Source: Tamlana sp038148895 (GTDB taxonomy: Bacteria > Bacteroidota > Bacteroidia > Flavobacteriales > Flavobacteriaceae). From it: 64,000 nucleotides of DNA. The notes below the pieces were generated by a model that was given only the letters and a program-made list of their open reading frames with translations, did not search any database and was not told the DNA's origin. The stretch lies in assembly GCA_038148895.1 (NCBI GenBank), contig JBBVGQ010000003.1; one strand, given 5' to 3'. Of this stretch, positions 63,673-64,000 are shown piece after piece (position 1 is the first letter of the stretch; each line of letters begins with the position of its first letter). The position numbers and the translations under genes are program-made.

Positions 63673-64000
63673 TTATTTAAGACTAATTAGAGTGCTACTT
63701 CTCTCATAATTAGAATTTTGTAGAGTCAGCAAATAATTACCTGAAGGCAGACCGTTTCTCTCTAAAGTATAGGTGTTCAAACCTATTGAATATTCTTTTT
63801 CGGTTGCTTCAAAAACTTTAACGCCCAATAAACTATAAACCAATACTTTAATTTTCGAAGGTGCTTTCAAATTAAACACAACGTTAGTTTCATCTGAAAA
63901 TGGATTTGGATAATTAGAGAAGTTTTTCAAAAATTCATTTTTTTTTATACTAAGCGTTCCAAATTCATTATACCCTAAATCAGGGGCCGTTCCATTAAAT
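63673..64000 (-). CDS. Second PL9-type lyase paralogue, C-terminal end only
   Basis: The frame is open from the right edge to a stop at 63673 (109 codons). It begins FNGTAPDLGYNEFGTLSIKK, equivalent to FNGAAPDLGYLETGTLGIDD of the neighbouring PL9 protein. It then carries a complete Por tail (NYPNPFSDETNVVFNLKAPS, VYSLLGVKVFEA, LPSGNYLLTL, STLISLK). The body of the enzyme lies beyond the window, so PL9 membership is inferred from this close match to its neighbour. The two genes are arranged in tandem, 167 bp apart. Confidence 0.75.
   Translation of the reverse strand, partial: FNGTAPDLGYNEFGTLSIKKNEFLKNFSNYPNPFSDETNVVFNLKAPSKIKVLVYSLLGVKVFEATEKEYSIGLNTYTLERNGLPSGNYLLTLQNSNYERSSTLISLK

Noticed and set aside
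29862..64000. Calling the locus a proven ulvan PUL
   Set aside because: Rhamnose genes, GH105 and sulfatase fit ulvan, but PL9 and PL22-like enzymes fit rhamnogalacturonan; no clear ulvan lyase was recognised. Left as alternative.
1..64000. CRISPR array, insertion sequence or prophage
   Set aside because: No regularly spaced repeats, transposase or integrase motifs, or phage structural genes were found on either strand.

Overview
The window is chromosomal DNA from a member of the Bacteroidota, most likely a marine Flavobacteriaceae species. The evidence is low GC content, TTTG / TAnnTTTG-type promoters, SusC/SusD proteins, type IX secretion (Por) C-terminal tails of the form 'YPNPF...', a one-protein hybrid two-component sensor, and RhaEW-type rhamnose catabolism. 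No insertion sequence, phage or CRISPR is visible.

Left part (1-18.1 kb) is mostly core genome. It holds a partial ATP-grasp enzyme, prfB with its programmed +1 frameshift, a HAD phosphatase, two ArsC-like proteins, a TonB-linked outer-membrane barrel, an oxidative-stress set (peroxiredoxin, katG, tpx) around fumC, diacylglycerol kinase, ftsK, lolA, an LptF/G permease, and a ribBA whose GTP cyclohydrolase half has lost its zinc and catalytic motifs.

Middle part (18.1-29.7 kb) has minus-strand lineage-specific secreted proteins or lipoproteins plus decayed pieces. It continues with a 1292-residue hybrid two-component system (HTCS), a DegT-family aminotransferase, a GC-rich repeat, a nitroreductase and tRNA-Ser(UGA).

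Right part (29.8-64 kb) is one large carbohydrate regulon. It opens with an L-rhamnose operon: aldolase/dehydrogenase RhaEW, rhamnose isomerase, FGGY kinase, a tandem class II aldolase-like protein and an NCS1 transporter. After a decayed secretion-tail pseudogene comes a polysaccharide utilisation locus (PUL). Its minus-strand genes are a large T9SS surface protein and a five-gene operon (PL22-like lyase, GH106 rhamnosidase, GH105, GH2, esterase-GH43 fusion). Its plus-strand genes are a second PL22-like propeller, SusC/SusD, GH105, an S1 sulfatase, a GH43-like protein and rhamnose mutarotase RhaM. Two tandem PL9 lyases on the minus strand run off the right edge. The logic is: PL9 lyases cut a rhamnose/uronate backbone outside, SusCD imports, PL22-like/GH105 remove (unsaturated) uronates, GH106/GH2/GH43/sulfatase trim the rest, and freed L-rhamnose is epimerised by RhaM and burned through the rhamnose operon to lactate. 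A sulfated rhamnogalacturonan-like or ulvan-like polymer is the best guess.

The most interesting signal is regulatory. Six promoters spread over 28 kb (rhaEW, the 845-residue T9SS protein, the PL22/GH106 operon, the divergent PL22-like gene, susC, and the GH105/sulfatase operon) share a 20-bp direct repeat, two half-sites of type WACAkGNNNN with a 10-bp period and best half TACAGGATAG. In each case it lies 18-19 bp upstream of a TAnnTTT(G/A) -7 element. A second, LacI-like palindrome TGTAATCGATTACA, exact or degenerate, marks susC, the T9SS protein and a PL9 lyase.
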